Assembly (NCBI RefSeq): GCF_024580955.1
Contig: NZ_JANIKD010000010.1
Location: 1-64,000 of the forward strand
DNA: 64,000 bases
Source of the DNA: Corynebacterium sp. 122RC1
GTDB lineage: Bacteria; Actinomycetota; Actinomycetes; Mycobacteriales; Mycobacteriaceae
Direction: 5' to 3'
The first letter of the stretch is position 1. Each line of letters opens with the position of its first letter. Under the pieces are notes generated by a model. It saw only the letters and a list, made by a program, of their open reading frames with translations. It was not told where the DNA came from and ran no database searches. Positions 45,853 through 54,614 of the stretch are shown here, piece by piece. The translations under genes and the position numbers were made by a program.

Positions 45853-45990
45853 AAACACACACCTTGCTAGAGATTTATTCATACCCCCAGGCGATTGGGA
45901 GCAATGCTCCTATCTTAATCGCCAAAGGTCACGATTTTGTTACAACGTGCCGCATGCCGCAAAGGTGCGGCAGCAGCAAAAAGCCAAAAA

Positions 45991-46008
45991 CCCTGCCCGA
46001 AGGCAGGG
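45991..46008 (-). terminator. terminator after the 296-aa surface protein gene
   Basis: CCCTGCC and GGCAGGG form a 7-base stem with the stable CGAA/TTCG loop. On the minus strand the stem is followed by TTTTTGGCTTTTT. It lies between the surface protein gene and pks13, so pks13 must have its own promoter. Confidence 0.85.
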
Positions 46009-46112
46009 CCCCTGACCAGAACCTTAACGACGCCGCCAAGGCACCAGGCAAGCGAAGTGACGACGCGCGGCGACGCGGTATCTTGCCTAGGCGCGGCGGC
46101 GCAGTGCTTTGC

Positions 46113-47003
46113 CTACGCGCGACGACGCAGTGCAACTGCACCCGCGCCAGCGACGGTGGTCATCACCGCGATGGAAGCGAGGACAGGTGCAACGGAGTTG
46201 TCAGCCACACCGGTTTCTGCTTCAACACCACGAGGTGCAGGGACGCTGCTGCTGGGAACGCCCACTGGGATTGGCACCGGAATGATACACGGAGCAATCT
46301 CATCCTTGGCGTAGGTACCACTCAGAGATGCGGACGCGGTGTAGACCTCAGAGGCCCAACCTTCCGCAGCACCGGACATGTCAATTGAGAACTGGTACAC
46401 GCGAGCCTCACCGGCTGGAATGGTGCCCAGGTTGACGGTCCAGGTGCCGTCGCCATTGTCCACAGCAGCATCTGCAGGGGTTTCCGCCCAGGTGTACTCA
46501 GCATAGGCACCACCCCAGACAGTCATCCGGTCGGTGGTAGACACGCCATCAAACACCACCGTTGCACCCTCTGGCAGGTTATCCGGGAGCGTCACGGTTA
46601 CAACCGCATTTTCAATGGTGTGCTTGGTTGCGGTTGGGATGCGCCAGACCTGCTGCTTCGTGAGAGAATTTGGGTTCGTGTTACCAATAAAGAAGTGGTT
46701 CAGCTCAAAGATTCCTGGGGAACCGTTCAGCGCGTGGGTAACCTCAGTGATGTAACCAGCATTGCTGAAGTGGGCGGGGTTTCCCGCAAGGTCAGTGCGA
46801 AGGTTCTCTGGAATCTTATTGATGTCTTCAGTCAGCATGGCGGAGCTCTTCCAGCTCACGCCACCAACCACGCACTCTCCAACCATTTGGGTTTCGTTAC
46901 CGTCAGTGGTGCCAGTGTTGGTTGCCCATGCAGGGCCAGCCAAGGAGACACTGAGAGCCGCGGCGGCCGCAATGGCCGCCATGGAACGGTTCAATTTTCG
47001 CAT
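46113..47003 (-). CDS. secreted surface protein with C-terminal membrane anchor
   Basis: A 296-residue secreted protein. The signal peptide ends near residue 27 (LAGPAWATN). The mature part is beta-rich with Cys-poor Ig-like sequence (VTVTLPDNLPEGATVVFDG; TWTVNLGTIPAGEARVYQF). A Pro/Val-rich stalk (PCIIPVPIPVGVP) leads to EAETG, a hydrophobic helix and an RRRA tail, resembling a sorting signal but with no clear LPXTG. The layout parallels the next gene, including the IPVPIPV stalk, so the two are probably distant paralogues. ATG 47003 was chosen at the signal peptide. The function is unknown; adhesion or envelope structure is a guess. Confidence 0.7.
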   Translation of the reverse strand: MRKLNRSMAAIAAAAALSVSLAGPAWATNTGTTDGNETQMVGECVVGGVSWKSSAMLTEDINKIPENLRTDLAGNPAHFSNAGYITEVTHALNGSPGIFELNHFFIGNTNPNSLTKQQVWRIPTATKHTIENAVVTVTLPDNLPEGATVVFDGVSTTDRMTVWGGAYAEYTWAETPADAAVDNGDGTWTVNLGTIPAGEARVYQFSIDMSGAAEGWASEVYTASASLSGTYAKDEIAPCIIPVPIPVGVPSSSVPAPRGVEAETGVADNSVAPVLASIAVMTTVAGAGAVALRRRA

Positions 47004-47174
47004 TCGGGGATTCGCTTTCAACAAAGGGGGAAGCAGCATTGTTATCACCGATCAACCTACCCACACCATTAGCAACATAAGTTTTAACACGCCACAGTTG
47101 TCACAACTTTCACAAACTTTTCTTTTTTCCACATTAGGGCACTGTGGCCACTTTGTTCACAAACGCAGCAATTG

Positions 47175-47212
47175 GAAAAGCCCCTCACCGTAAGCAACGG
47201 CAAGGGGCTTTA
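47175..47212 (-). terminator. terminator after the 432-aa surface protein gene
   Basis: AAAGCCCCTTGCC and its near-complement GGTGAGGGGCTTTT form a stem around about nine bases, located 24 bases past the stop at 47236. On the minus strand the right arm ends in CTTTTCC. It shows that the two surface protein genes are separately terminated. Confidence 0.8.
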
Positions 47213-47235
47213 CCCGAAGTCCCCGGAGGAACTAA

Positions 47236-48534
47236 TTACTTAGAACGACGGCGCAGGATTACCACACCAGCACCGGCGGCCACCAGCAGTGCTGCCAGAG
47301 CTGCAACTGCAGCCATGCTGGAAACGCCAGTGTTTGCCAGCATGCCGCGCTGCACACCCTTGGTCGGCACAGCGGAAGTGGTGGTTGGCTGCGCAGTTAC
47401 CTCTTGCGCTGGCACATCAGGGGTGGAGGTTCCCGGCGCTGGGACTGGCACTGGGATTGGAATGATCGGAATGCGAGGCTCCTCCACCTCGGTGGTCACA
47501 GAAACAGCAGGATTGCAACGCTCAAGCTGCATTCCGTACACAGGGTGCAGGGAGTTCACCAACTTGCCATTGCCACCTTCACGCACCACTACCTCGTAGG
47601 TGACGGTTGCGGTCCCATTGGCAGGAATAACGCCGGTGATGTTCATCTGCTCACCACGAGCCTGAACCACCGGGGTGCCCTCAAAGCCATTGGACACAAT
47701 GCTGTCACCGCGAACGTGCTGTGGTGCATCGTCTAGCACGTCAGCCAGCTCATCCACAAAGTCCGCTTCTGCTGGGCGGCTGTGCGGGTTGGTGAGCGTG
47801 ACGGTGTATCGCACGGTGTCGCCGTCCTTCGCAGGCCCTGGGTGAGGTTGTTCCGAAGTATCTGCAGGAATCACCTCAGCAGTCTTGCCGTACTGCACAC
47901 AGTCAATTTGTGTTCCCAACGCGTGGTGGTTCACATAGATACTGTCCAGGTTCTGGTCTTTTTGCGTACTCGCATTCAGGGAGAAAGAGGACATCGCGGG
48001 CATGTACGCAATCTTCACGGTGATGGTCTTGCCATCCGCACTGAGTTCAGAGGTCACACCTTCAACCTTGTTGGTGTAGCCATTGTTTTGGAGCTGCCCG
48101 TGCGCCGGGGTGTCACCAGCAGTAATGCTTTGGAAGGTCGCACCCTGCACTGCTTCGATCGTGTAGGTAACGTTCTCCAGCGCCTCGCGGGTGGCGATGT
48201 AGTGGCGCATAGTTGCAACCTCACCCTCAGTCCAGCCATCGGCGCCAACATCCCCGGCACTAAACCAGCCATCAGAGTTCACTTCACCAAACATGCCGCC
48301 GGTAGCGGTATCAAGCTGGCCATTCCAGTACTTATCCCGCTGGCTGATATCTCTATCACCCTGATCCCAACGGGTCTGGCCAATAAGTTCCACCTGACAC
48401 TGCGCACACTGTGCGGCGGTTGGCAGAGCTGGCGCTGGGTTTGGATCTGGCTGCGCGTGTGCCGGCTGCACAAGCACCGCACTGAGCATGGTTGCGGCTG
48501 CCGCCGCGCTCAGGATTGAACGTAGAGTACGCAC
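47236..48534 (-). CDS. LPXTG-like (LANTG) cell-wall surface protein
   Basis: A 432-residue secreted protein with a signal peptide ending near 27 (QPAHAQP). An N-terminal domain contains the Cys pair CAQC near 44. A DUF11/Ig-like region (VRYTVTLTNPHSRPAEADF near 245) resembles repeats of Gram-positive surface proteins. The Pro-rich stalk (IPIIPIPVPVPAPG) is followed by the sorting signal: LANTG, a hydrophobic helix and RRRSK. LANTG fits the relaxed LPXTG forms used by corynebacterial sortases. The GTG at 48534 starts the protein. It lies between fadD32 and pks13, where related genomes have no gene (as recalled). Confidence 0.75.
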   Translation of the reverse strand: MRTLRSILSAAAAATMLSAVLVQPAHAQPDPNPAPALPTAAQCAQCQVELIGQTRWDQGDRDISQRDKYWNGQLDTATGGMFGEVNSDGWFSAGDVGADGWTEGEVATMRHYIATREALENVTYTIEAVQGATFQSITAGDTPAHGQLQNNGYTNKVEGVTSELSADGKTITVKIAYMPAMSSFSLNASTQKDQNLDSIYVNHHALGTQIDCVQYGKTAEVIPADTSEQPHPGPAKDGDTVRYTVTLTNPHSRPAEADFVDELADVLDDAPQHVRGDSIVSNGFEGTPVVQARGEQMNITGVIPANGTATVTYEVVVREGGNGKLVNSLHPVYGMQLERCNPAVSVTTEVEEPRIPIIPIPVPVPAPGTSTPDVPAQEVTAQPTTTSAVPTKGVQRGMLANTGVSSMAAVAALAALLVAAGAGVVILRRRSK

Positions 48535-48668
48535 TATTGAATAAACCTTTCAGGTATTTCTGAGTGAGAAAACTCCAAGAGAGAAATGAATTCAGGTTTA
48601 CTTTAGATACCGCCGTGGCCGAGCGCACCCCCAAAACGCCACAATTTTCACAGCCATCACAAAAGTAT

Positions 48669-48698
48669 CCCCACGGCTGCACACAACAGCCGTGGGGA
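48669..48698 (-). terminator. terminator of fadD32
   Basis: CCCCACGGCTG and CAGCCGTGGGG pair perfectly over 11 bases. The hairpin lies 33 bases after the fadD32 stop. The following bases on the minus strand (ATACTTTTGTG) make a modest U-tract. It separates fadD32 from the downstream surface protein genes and pks13. Confidence 0.75.
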
Positions 48699-48730
48699 TT
48701 ATTCCTCAAACTCAGAGCAAGGACCAGGTT

Positions 48731-50581
48731 TTAGCCCTGCTCCGCTAGGTAGTTCGCCTTGTTGACGCGGCGGGCAATCTTGCCTGCGGAGGAACGGGCA
48801 ATCTGATCCGGTGCCACAATGCGAATGTCTGCAGGCACCACGCCGTGGGCCTCAGATACCGCGGTGCGGATTGCCTCAATAGCGGCGGCATCGCCTGAAG
48901 GATCAGCATCAAGGTCACGCTCGGCAAAGATGATGAGCTGCTCCACGTCATCGCCCTCCACAGCGAATGCAGCCACCGCGGCTGGGCGCACGTGGTCAGA
49001 TGCGTGGTCCACGGTGTACTCAATGTCCTGCGGGTAGTGGTTGCGGCCAGCGATAATCACCAGGTCCTTGAGACGGCCGGTGATATACACCTCATCGTCC
49101 AAGATCACACCAAGATCGCCGGTAGCCAACCAGTAGTCGTCGTCAGGCGCCCCCTCAGCACGGGATAGGCTGAGCCGCTGACCAAGGCGGTTGCGGAAGG
49201 TGGCGGCCGTTTCTTCGTCACGATCCAGGTAACCTGCGGCCATGTTTGCACCGTGGCACCAAATTTCGCCCACGCTGCCGTCGGGGAGCTCAGCCTTAGT
49301 CTCTGGGTCCACGATCACCAGTTGCTGGGACTTCACCACAGCTCCCACAGAGGTCACGGACACGGCGTTGAGAGCGCCCTTTTCCACCTCAACAGCCTTG
49401 TTGTTGGCCAGCTCGTCGCGGTCCAGGTACTTATAGGTGAGGCGCTGCGCGCGCTGCGGGGTGGTCACCAGCAGGGAAGCCTCAGCCAGGCCGTAGGATG
49501 GGCGGATTTCGCCAACATTGAGGTTGTACTGCTCAAACGCCTCAATGAAGGCCTGCACGGCCTTCTCGGTCACCGGCTCGGAGCCAGACACAACGCCTTG
49601 GACCTTAGAGAAATCGTAGGTCTTCCCTTCTTCGGGCTGGCCATAGCGGGCGGCGAGCTCAAAGGCGAAGTTCGGCACCACTGTGTACACGTTCTGGTCA
49701 CTTTCGCGGGCGGACAACTGCTCCAACCAGCGGCTTGGGCGTTGGATGAAGTCACGCGGACTCATGATGTCAATTTCCTGACCAATGACGAGCACGAACG
49801 CAGCCAGGATAATGCCCATGTCATGGTGCATTGGCAGCCAGCTCACAATACGCAGCGGGGTCTTCAGCTCCGCGGAGATGAAGATCTGCAGGATGTTGGT
49901 GAGGATGGAGCGGTGAGTCAGCACCACACCCGCTGGGGTGCGGGTGGAACCGGAGGTGTACTGCAGGAACGCCACCAGATCCACCGGCGCCTTCTGTGCC
50001 TGCGCCATCAGCGCCTGCCCGGCTTCAGTAGCGAGCGGGTTCACGAACGCCTGCGCGGTGGAGTCCGGCAGGGAGTCCACGGCGATCACACGAGGGCGCT
50101 GCGCACCAGGGACCTGCGCAAAGAACGCACGTACCGACGCCGCCGAGTTCCCATTGGTGAGCACAAACGCCGGCTTGGAGTCATTGAACACGGCCTCAAG
50201 GTGCCCGGAGTGCCCTGGCTCCGTGGGGTCGTACAGCGGTACTGGGATCATTCCGGCGTACATGGAACCCAAGAAGCTGAACAGATACTCAGGGCTGTTG
50301 TTTGCCAGGATGGCAACGCGGTCACCAATCTGGCCAACCTGCTGCAAACGAGCCGCCACCGCCTTGATGCGGGTGTTCACCTGGGTGTGGGTATAGGTAA
50401 CTTCCTTCCCCTCACGCGATTGGGTGTAATCCCAGTGGCGCAGCACCACCTTTTCTCCACCACCAGCGGCTGCGGAGGCCTGATACAGGACCTCACACAA
50501 ACCAGCGAGGGTGAGCTCCGGCTTGAGTTCAATCTCTCCGCGCTCATTGATGAACTGGCTCATTGCTGCATGCAGATCCAT
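48731..50581 (-). CDS. fadD32: long-chain fatty acid-AMP ligase FadD32
   Basis: A 616-residue fatty acyl-AMP ligase that activates the meromycolic (corynebacterial: plain) acid and loads it onto the N-terminal ACP of Pks13. The AMP-binding motif is LQYTSGSTRTPAGVVLTH (near 205). The adenylation motifs SYGLAEASLLVTTP (near 355) and WLATGDLGVI (near 480) and the C-terminal Lys in SSAGKIARRVNK are present. ATG 50581 follows AAGGAGA. It has its own promoter and terminator, unlike the usual tight coupling to pks13. Confidence 0.95.
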   Translation of the reverse strand: MDLHAAMSQFINERGEIELKPELTLAGLCEVLYQASAAAGGGEKVVLRHWDYTQSREGKEVTYTHTQVNTRIKAVAARLQQVGQIGDRVAILANNSPEYLFSFLGSMYAGMIPVPLYDPTEPGHSGHLEAVFNDSKPAFVLTNGNSAASVRAFFAQVPGAQRPRVIAVDSLPDSTAQAFVNPLATEAGQALMAQAQKAPVDLVAFLQYTSGSTRTPAGVVLTHRSILTNILQIFISAELKTPLRIVSWLPMHHDMGIILAAFVLVIGQEIDIMSPRDFIQRPSRWLEQLSARESDQNVYTVVPNFAFELAARYGQPEEGKTYDFSKVQGVVSGSEPVTEKAVQAFIEAFEQYNLNVGEIRPSYGLAEASLLVTTPQRAQRLTYKYLDRDELANNKAVEVEKGALNAVSVTSVGAVVKSQQLVIVDPETKAELPDGSVGEIWCHGANMAAGYLDRDEETAATFRNRLGQRLSLSRAEGAPDDDYWLATGDLGVILDDEVYITGRLKDLVIIAGRNHYPQDIEYTVDHASDHVRPAAVAAFAVEGDDVEQLIIFAERDLDADPSGDAAAIEAIRTAVSEAHGVVPADIRIVAPDQIARSSAGKIARRVNKANYLAEQG

Positions 50582-50689
50582 ATTTCTCCTTTGGGGATTT
50601 GCTTCAAGGGGGAAGCTCTTTCAAAGACTAAATTACTTTTTAGCACGAAACTGTTACAGGTGTGGTGAGGCTGGCACAGAAAGTTGCAG

Positions 50690-51598
50690 CTAACCGATCA
50701 AATCCCGCGCCCACTGGAGCGTCCACTGATCCGCAGTGGTCCCAGGAATGACGTTTGGGTTCGAGGCATACAACGCATGCACACCATTGGCCGCCGCCAA
50801 CTCCTGCGCCCGTGCGAGCGCATTGCCCACGCCCTCCGGGGCGTCACAAATGGAATCGCTCGCCGCGCAAATATCATTCACCTTTTCATTGAGCACCCCA
50901 AACCCGCCAGGGCGCCCACCGCGCATGGTTGCCCCCGGAACGATCGGCTGCACCAGCAGGTTCAGCGGCTGTAGCGCCACCTCAGCGCCCACACCAGAGA
51001 CGGGGTTGCCCACTACCTGCCCTACGCCGGGCTGCCTGCGGCCGTCGGCAATCACCGTCACCCCGCGCACGCGCTCCGCAGGGATCACGCCGGTGCCGTT
51101 GCCGATTGCAGAAACGACGTCACCAACAATCACCGCACCCTGACTGAACCCAGCCAAGATGAAGTCCGTGAGCGGGCACTCTGCGTGCGTGGCCCGCAGC
51201 TCCTCCTCGAGGCGGGCGGTGCCTTCATTGCGGGAGTCGTCATAGCTCATCTCCTGCTGGGCGTTAATGTTGCGGAACTGCGCTGTGTAAGGCAGCGTCC
51301 ACACCTTCACCCGCGCCGGATCCACCTCAGCCTGCAGCGGAGCAGTGATGGCCAACATGAAGGAGTTTGGGTTTGCACTAGGCGCAAAAGGATCGTCCGT
51401 GGCCGAAGACTCCCACGTGCCCGGCGCGGAGATGAACTCCACGTCCGCGCAATGCTCAGGTTGGCTGAGCGTTTCCGTGGGCTCCTCCACCGGAACCCCT
51501 GGCGGGGTGCCTTCTTGGTTCTGGGTCCACTGCACCACACCTACCAGGATGACCACGATCACCAAGACCGCGGCCAGTACCGTCACGAGTTTTTTCAT
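50690..51598 (-). CDS. cutinase-family esterase (Rv3802c-like)
   Basis: A 302-residue membrane-anchored serine esterase of the cutinase fold. An N-terminal helix (LVTVLAAVLVIVVILVGVV) is followed by the catalytic domain. The nucleophile is in FILAGFSQGAVIVGDV, the Asp lies in the CAASDSICDAP segment flanked by paired Cys, and the His is in ANGVHALYASN. In mycobacteria the counterpart Rv3802c is an envelope phospholipase/thioesterase needed for mycolate metabolism. ATG 51598 was chosen; a TTG 12 bases earlier is possible. It lies 5 bases after the DUF732 lipoprotein gene, in an operon with cop1. Confidence 0.87.
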   Translation of the reverse strand: MKKLVTVLAAVLVIVVILVGVVQWTQNQEGTPPGVPVEEPTETLSQPEHCADVEFISAPGTWESSATDDPFAPSANPNSFMLAITAPLQAEVDPARVKVWTLPYTAQFRNINAQQEMSYDDSRNEGTARLEEELRATHAECPLTDFILAGFSQGAVIVGDVVSAIGNGTGVIPAERVRGVTVIADGRRQPGVGQVVGNPVSGVGAEVALQPLNLLVQPIVPGATMRGGRPGGFGVLNEKVNDICAASDSICDAPEGVGNALARAQELAAANGVHALYASNPNVIPGTTADQWTLQWARDLIG

Positions 51599-51603
51599 AC
51601 CCT

Positions 51604-52140
51604 CTAGCAATACGTCCTGCGGGCTTCATCCGCAATAAGCGCGCTCACTTCTTCAAAGCTGCCGCTAGCCCGGTTTTGTTCAATGAGCTGGCCAGAAACC
51701 GCCTCAATTGCGGCTTGGCCAAAGTTGGATTCACTGTCTACACACAGCCCTTTGCCCACGCCAATAAGTTCCGTTTCAATCCCCTGGGTTTCAATGCCAC
51801 CCTTGCCGAGGGCTTGGAGGTAGCGCTGGTCCTCAAAACTGAGCTGCACGCTCTGCGTGGGAGGGGCACTAGCCTCACCGGCGGAATCCACGGCCCGATC
51901 AGAGGTTTGCGGGCTCGCGCTTGTTTGGGGTTCGCGCGTGGCACGGCTGCTTGCGGTTGGTGATGCGGACTGGGTTGGGGTGGAGGTGGGGGCGTCGGAA
52001 GTGGCACTTGAGGGCGCTGCGGCGCGGGTGAGCGGGGCGATCGACGTCAGCACGCTTTCCTCAACCGCTGTGCTTGAACAGGCGCTCAGCATTACTGCCG
52101 CGCACACTGCTGCGGCCGCGGTCCCCCACCGGCGTTGCAT
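51604..52140 (-). CDS. DUF732 lipoprotein
   Basis: A 178-residue lipoprotein. The signal ends in the lipobox MLSAC (Cys near 21). A long Ser/Thr/Ala/Pro-rich spacer (about 25-95) crosses the wall, and a C-terminal DUF732 domain (about 98-178) starts at LSFEDQRYLQALG and ends at Cys with a second Cys in GKGLCVDSE, probably a disulphide. The function is unknown. It starts at the cop1 stop (TAATG), so it is coupled with cop1 and the cutinase gene. This suggests a shared role in the mycolate layer (inference). Confidence 0.78.
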   Translation of the reverse strand: MQRRWGTAAAAVCAAVMLSACSSTAVEESVLTSIAPLTRAAAPSSATSDAPTSTPTQSASPTASSRATREPQTSASPQTSDRAVDSAGEASAPPTQSVQLSFEDQRYLQALGKGGIETQGIETELIGVGKGLCVDSESNFGQAAIEAVSGQLIEQNRASGSFEEVSALIADEARRTYC

Positions 52141-54110
52141 TAGTTCCTCACCTCGCGCACCTGGCCGCCAATCTGCGTGATGGAGCCGCCGCGGAACTGC
52201 ACCACTTCACCGCCGGCCACCTGCGCCTGATCCTCAGTTGGGTAGCCGAATGGGCCGTTCTCCCAGCCGGACTCGCCCCACTTGTCAAAGATCGGGCCGT
52301 AGTAGATCACGTGCGCGCCGGTTTGTGGGCTCCAATAGATGTTGCCGTGCTCAAAGCGTTGGAACGCGCCGCCGCGCAGTGGCATCTCATCGGAGGTTGG
52401 GTAGCCCAGCTTGGAGTTGGCAACGGACAGCTCGCCGTACTTCTTGGCAATCTCACCGTGGACGATGAAGGTTTCACCACCCGGGGCTTGCGCGATGTAG
52501 CCGGTGCGGAACTGCTGAATCAGGCCCTCGCCGATGGCCACGGCCTCAGCTTGTGGGTAGCCCAACGGGCCGTTCTCCCACTGCTGGGTGCCCCACTTGT
52601 CCAGCAGGGCGGTTGGCACTGCCACCGCACCGGTCTCAGGGGTCCAGTAGATGTTACCGTGCTGGAAGCGCGCGTACGCGCCGCCCTTGATGCTGCGCTC
52701 GCCGTGCAGCGGGAAGCCCAACCACGAGTCGGGGCCGCCGAAGCTCGCGTACAGCGCACCGATGCGACCATGCAGGCCCACCGCGCCGGTGTCCTGGTGG
52801 AAGTACGCACGGCCGTTGGCAAAGTCCGCAACCTTGCCACCTGCAACGTCGTATTCATCAGACACACAAGCACCCAGGTTCGCCGCCGCTGCGGCATCAG
52901 AGATTGCAGTGCCGACGGCGCACGACGCACCCCAGTCTTCCGCACCCAAGCCCAGCGCCTTCTGGATCAGCGGGCTGGCGTTGTTCAGCTCGAACTGCCA
53001 GTAGGCCCAGTTGTGCACACCGGAAGGACGGAATTGGGTGAACACCTCCACCCCGGCCTGCTTGGCGTACTGGACAAAGGTCTCAGAGGTGCGTCGGGAA
53101 ATAATCTCCAGACCCACGCCGGCGTAGTTCGCTGGCTCGGTAGCAACAGACGTTGGCTGACCATAATCATCAGCGCCGGAGCCTGCGGAGACGTACACCG
53201 TCATGTCCTTCAGCGCGGCGATGCCGAGCTTCGGGTCATTGTCGATCCACTGTTGGGACCCGTCCGGGCCCCACATGCGCTCCGTGGTGTAGTTACCGGC
53301 GTCCCACTGGGCTGCGCGAATCGCGGCAGGCATGCCAACGGAAGTAGTGTCCAGGTAGCCAGAGAAGGAGCCCACAAAGTTGAACTCCGCAGGATTGCGC
53401 TCCGCCAAGTTCATTGCAGCGGTACCACCCATGGACAGGCCCACCACCGCACGCTCACCATTATCGCGGAAGCCATTTGCCAGAACCGGGACGAGCTCCT
53501 GCATCAGGAACGTCTCCCACTTGTAGTGCTTACCGTTGTCCGGCTCCAGCCAGTCAGCATAGAAGGAGCTTTCGCCACCTACCGGAAGCACCACCAACAC
53601 GTTCTTATCCGCGAACTGCTGCTCAATGTTGGTGTTGATAGTCCAACCGTTCTCATCCTCACGCGCACGCAAACCATCCAACGCCCACAATGATGGGAAG
53701 GTGCGGCTTGGCTGTGAATACCAATCACGAGGCAACAGCAACTGCACCTGCACCGGCGCGTCCGGCATGGCGGCCGAATTGATGAACACCGCCACGCGGC
53801 GGTTCGTCAGCCACTCCACGCGATCAATGCTCACGCCCTCCGGCAAACCCTGGATCTCCATACGCTCAGTACGAACCGGCGAGCGCTGCGTGGACGGGTT
53901 ATCCAAGTAGTCCGAGACGCCCGTGTCCGGCGCACTAAAACTTCCGAAGGAGCTCTGCGCATCAGAGATCGCGGGGACCGCCAAAGTCACACCCAACGCC
54001 ACTGCGGTTGGCAGGATCCACTTCTTGGAGCGGTTGGGGGTGTTCGCGGTGGTGTTCGCGTTGGCGTTGAGGGCGCGGTTCTTTTGGGAGGGGATTCTAG
54101 AGAAACGCAT
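52140..54110 (-). CDS. cop1: trehalose corynomycolyltransferase Cop1/PS1 with LGFP repeats
   Basis: A 656-residue secreted mycolyltransferase, the same size as C. glutamicum PS1. A long basic leader and signal peptide end near 52 (ISDAQ). The Ag85-like esterase domain (about 75-370) has the nucleophile in VVGLSMGGTAAMN, the acid in the SAGSGADDYG region and the His in VHNWAYWQFEL. The C-terminus (about 430-650) contains four LGFP repeats (WLGFPLHGE, LGYPQAEA, LGYPTSDE, FGYPTEDQ), which bind the cell wall. It transfers corynomycolate between trehalose and arabinogalactan. ATG 54110 is preferred (GAAGGA upstream). Confidence 0.95.
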   Translation of the reverse strand: MRFSRIPSQKNRALNANANTTANTPNRSKKWILPTAVALGVTLAVPAISDAQSSFGSFSAPDTGVSDYLDNPSTQRSPVRTERMEIQGLPEGVSIDRVEWLTNRRVAVFINSAAMPDAPVQVQLLLPRDWYSQPSRTFPSLWALDGLRAREDENGWTINTNIEQQFADKNVLVVLPVGGESSFYADWLEPDNGKHYKWETFLMQELVPVLANGFRDNGERAVVGLSMGGTAAMNLAERNPAEFNFVGSFSGYLDTTSVGMPAAIRAAQWDAGNYTTERMWGPDGSQQWIDNDPKLGIAALKDMTVYVSAGSGADDYGQPTSVATEPANYAGVGLEIISRRTSETFVQYAKQAGVEVFTQFRPSGVHNWAYWQFELNNASPLIQKALGLGAEDWGASCAVGTAISDAAAAANLGACVSDEYDVAGGKVADFANGRAYFHQDTGAVGLHGRIGALYASFGGPDSWLGFPLHGERSIKGGAYARFQHGNIYWTPETGAVAVPTALLDKWGTQQWENGPLGYPQAEAVAIGEGLIQQFRTGYIAQAPGGETFIVHGEIAKKYGELSVANSKLGYPTSDEMPLRGGAFQRFEHGNIYWSPQTGAHVIYYGPIFDKWGESGWENGPFGYPTEDQAQVAGGEVVQFRGGSITQIGGQVREVRN

Positions 54111-54313
54111 CGTGATTGGTATTCCTTCGCACTGGTTGCTTGGGGCTTGCTTGGGGCTTGGGCAAACTGCGCTCAAGTTTAAGTTGAACTTTAGACTTTG
54201 GGAAGAGACACGCCCGTCACATTGGTTTCAATTACCCCAATTTTCACACCCGTTGCTCTGTTTTGGGATTCATTTCCTAGAGGATCGTGGGCAAGCTGGC
54301 CAGCAGCTCCGCT

Positions 54314-54434
54314 GCGTAGGTCGAAACCACGCGTAGGTCGATAGCCCAAAGTCGATAGCCCGCCGCGTTGGTCGATAGGAGCCGCGATTCCGGGGAAAAT
54401 TGGATGGTATCGACCTTAAGCTATCGACCTACGC
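54314..54434. repeat. cluster of GGTCGATAG-type inverted and direct repeats between cmt2 and cop1
   Basis: The 504-base gap 54111-54614 contains no gene. Within it the word GTCGATAG or its variants recurs at about 54317, 54334, 54351 and 54371, and inverted as TATCGACC near 54409 and 54422. A perfect 15-base inverted repeat pairs 54331-54345 (GCGTAGGTCGATAGC) with 54420-54434. The cluster lies 200-320 bases ahead of cop1 and beyond the cmt2 terminator. It could be a remnant mobile repeat or a binding region for a regulator. Nothing else is seen in the gap except the cmt2 terminator. Confidence 0.7.
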
Positions 54435-54507
54435 CAGAACCACCCGAACAATGATCGCTTCGGCACCAGCACTGCTCAAACCGCACCCCACCCCACACAT
54501 GCAAAAA

Positions 54508-54537
54508 CCGCACCCCGCTAGGTATAAGGGGATGCGG
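54508..54537 (-). terminator. terminator of cmt2
   Basis: CCGCATCCCC and GGGGTGCGG pair with the loop TTATACCTAGC. On the minus strand they are followed by TTTTTGCATG. It lies about 80 bases after the cmt2 stop. Confidence 0.85.
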
Positions 54538-54614
54538 TAAAGGCCGGGTTCAAAACTCAAGCTGAACCAGCCAAGTCAGCCAAGCCAACAAAACCTGCTG
54601 AAGCAGTGGGTCAA

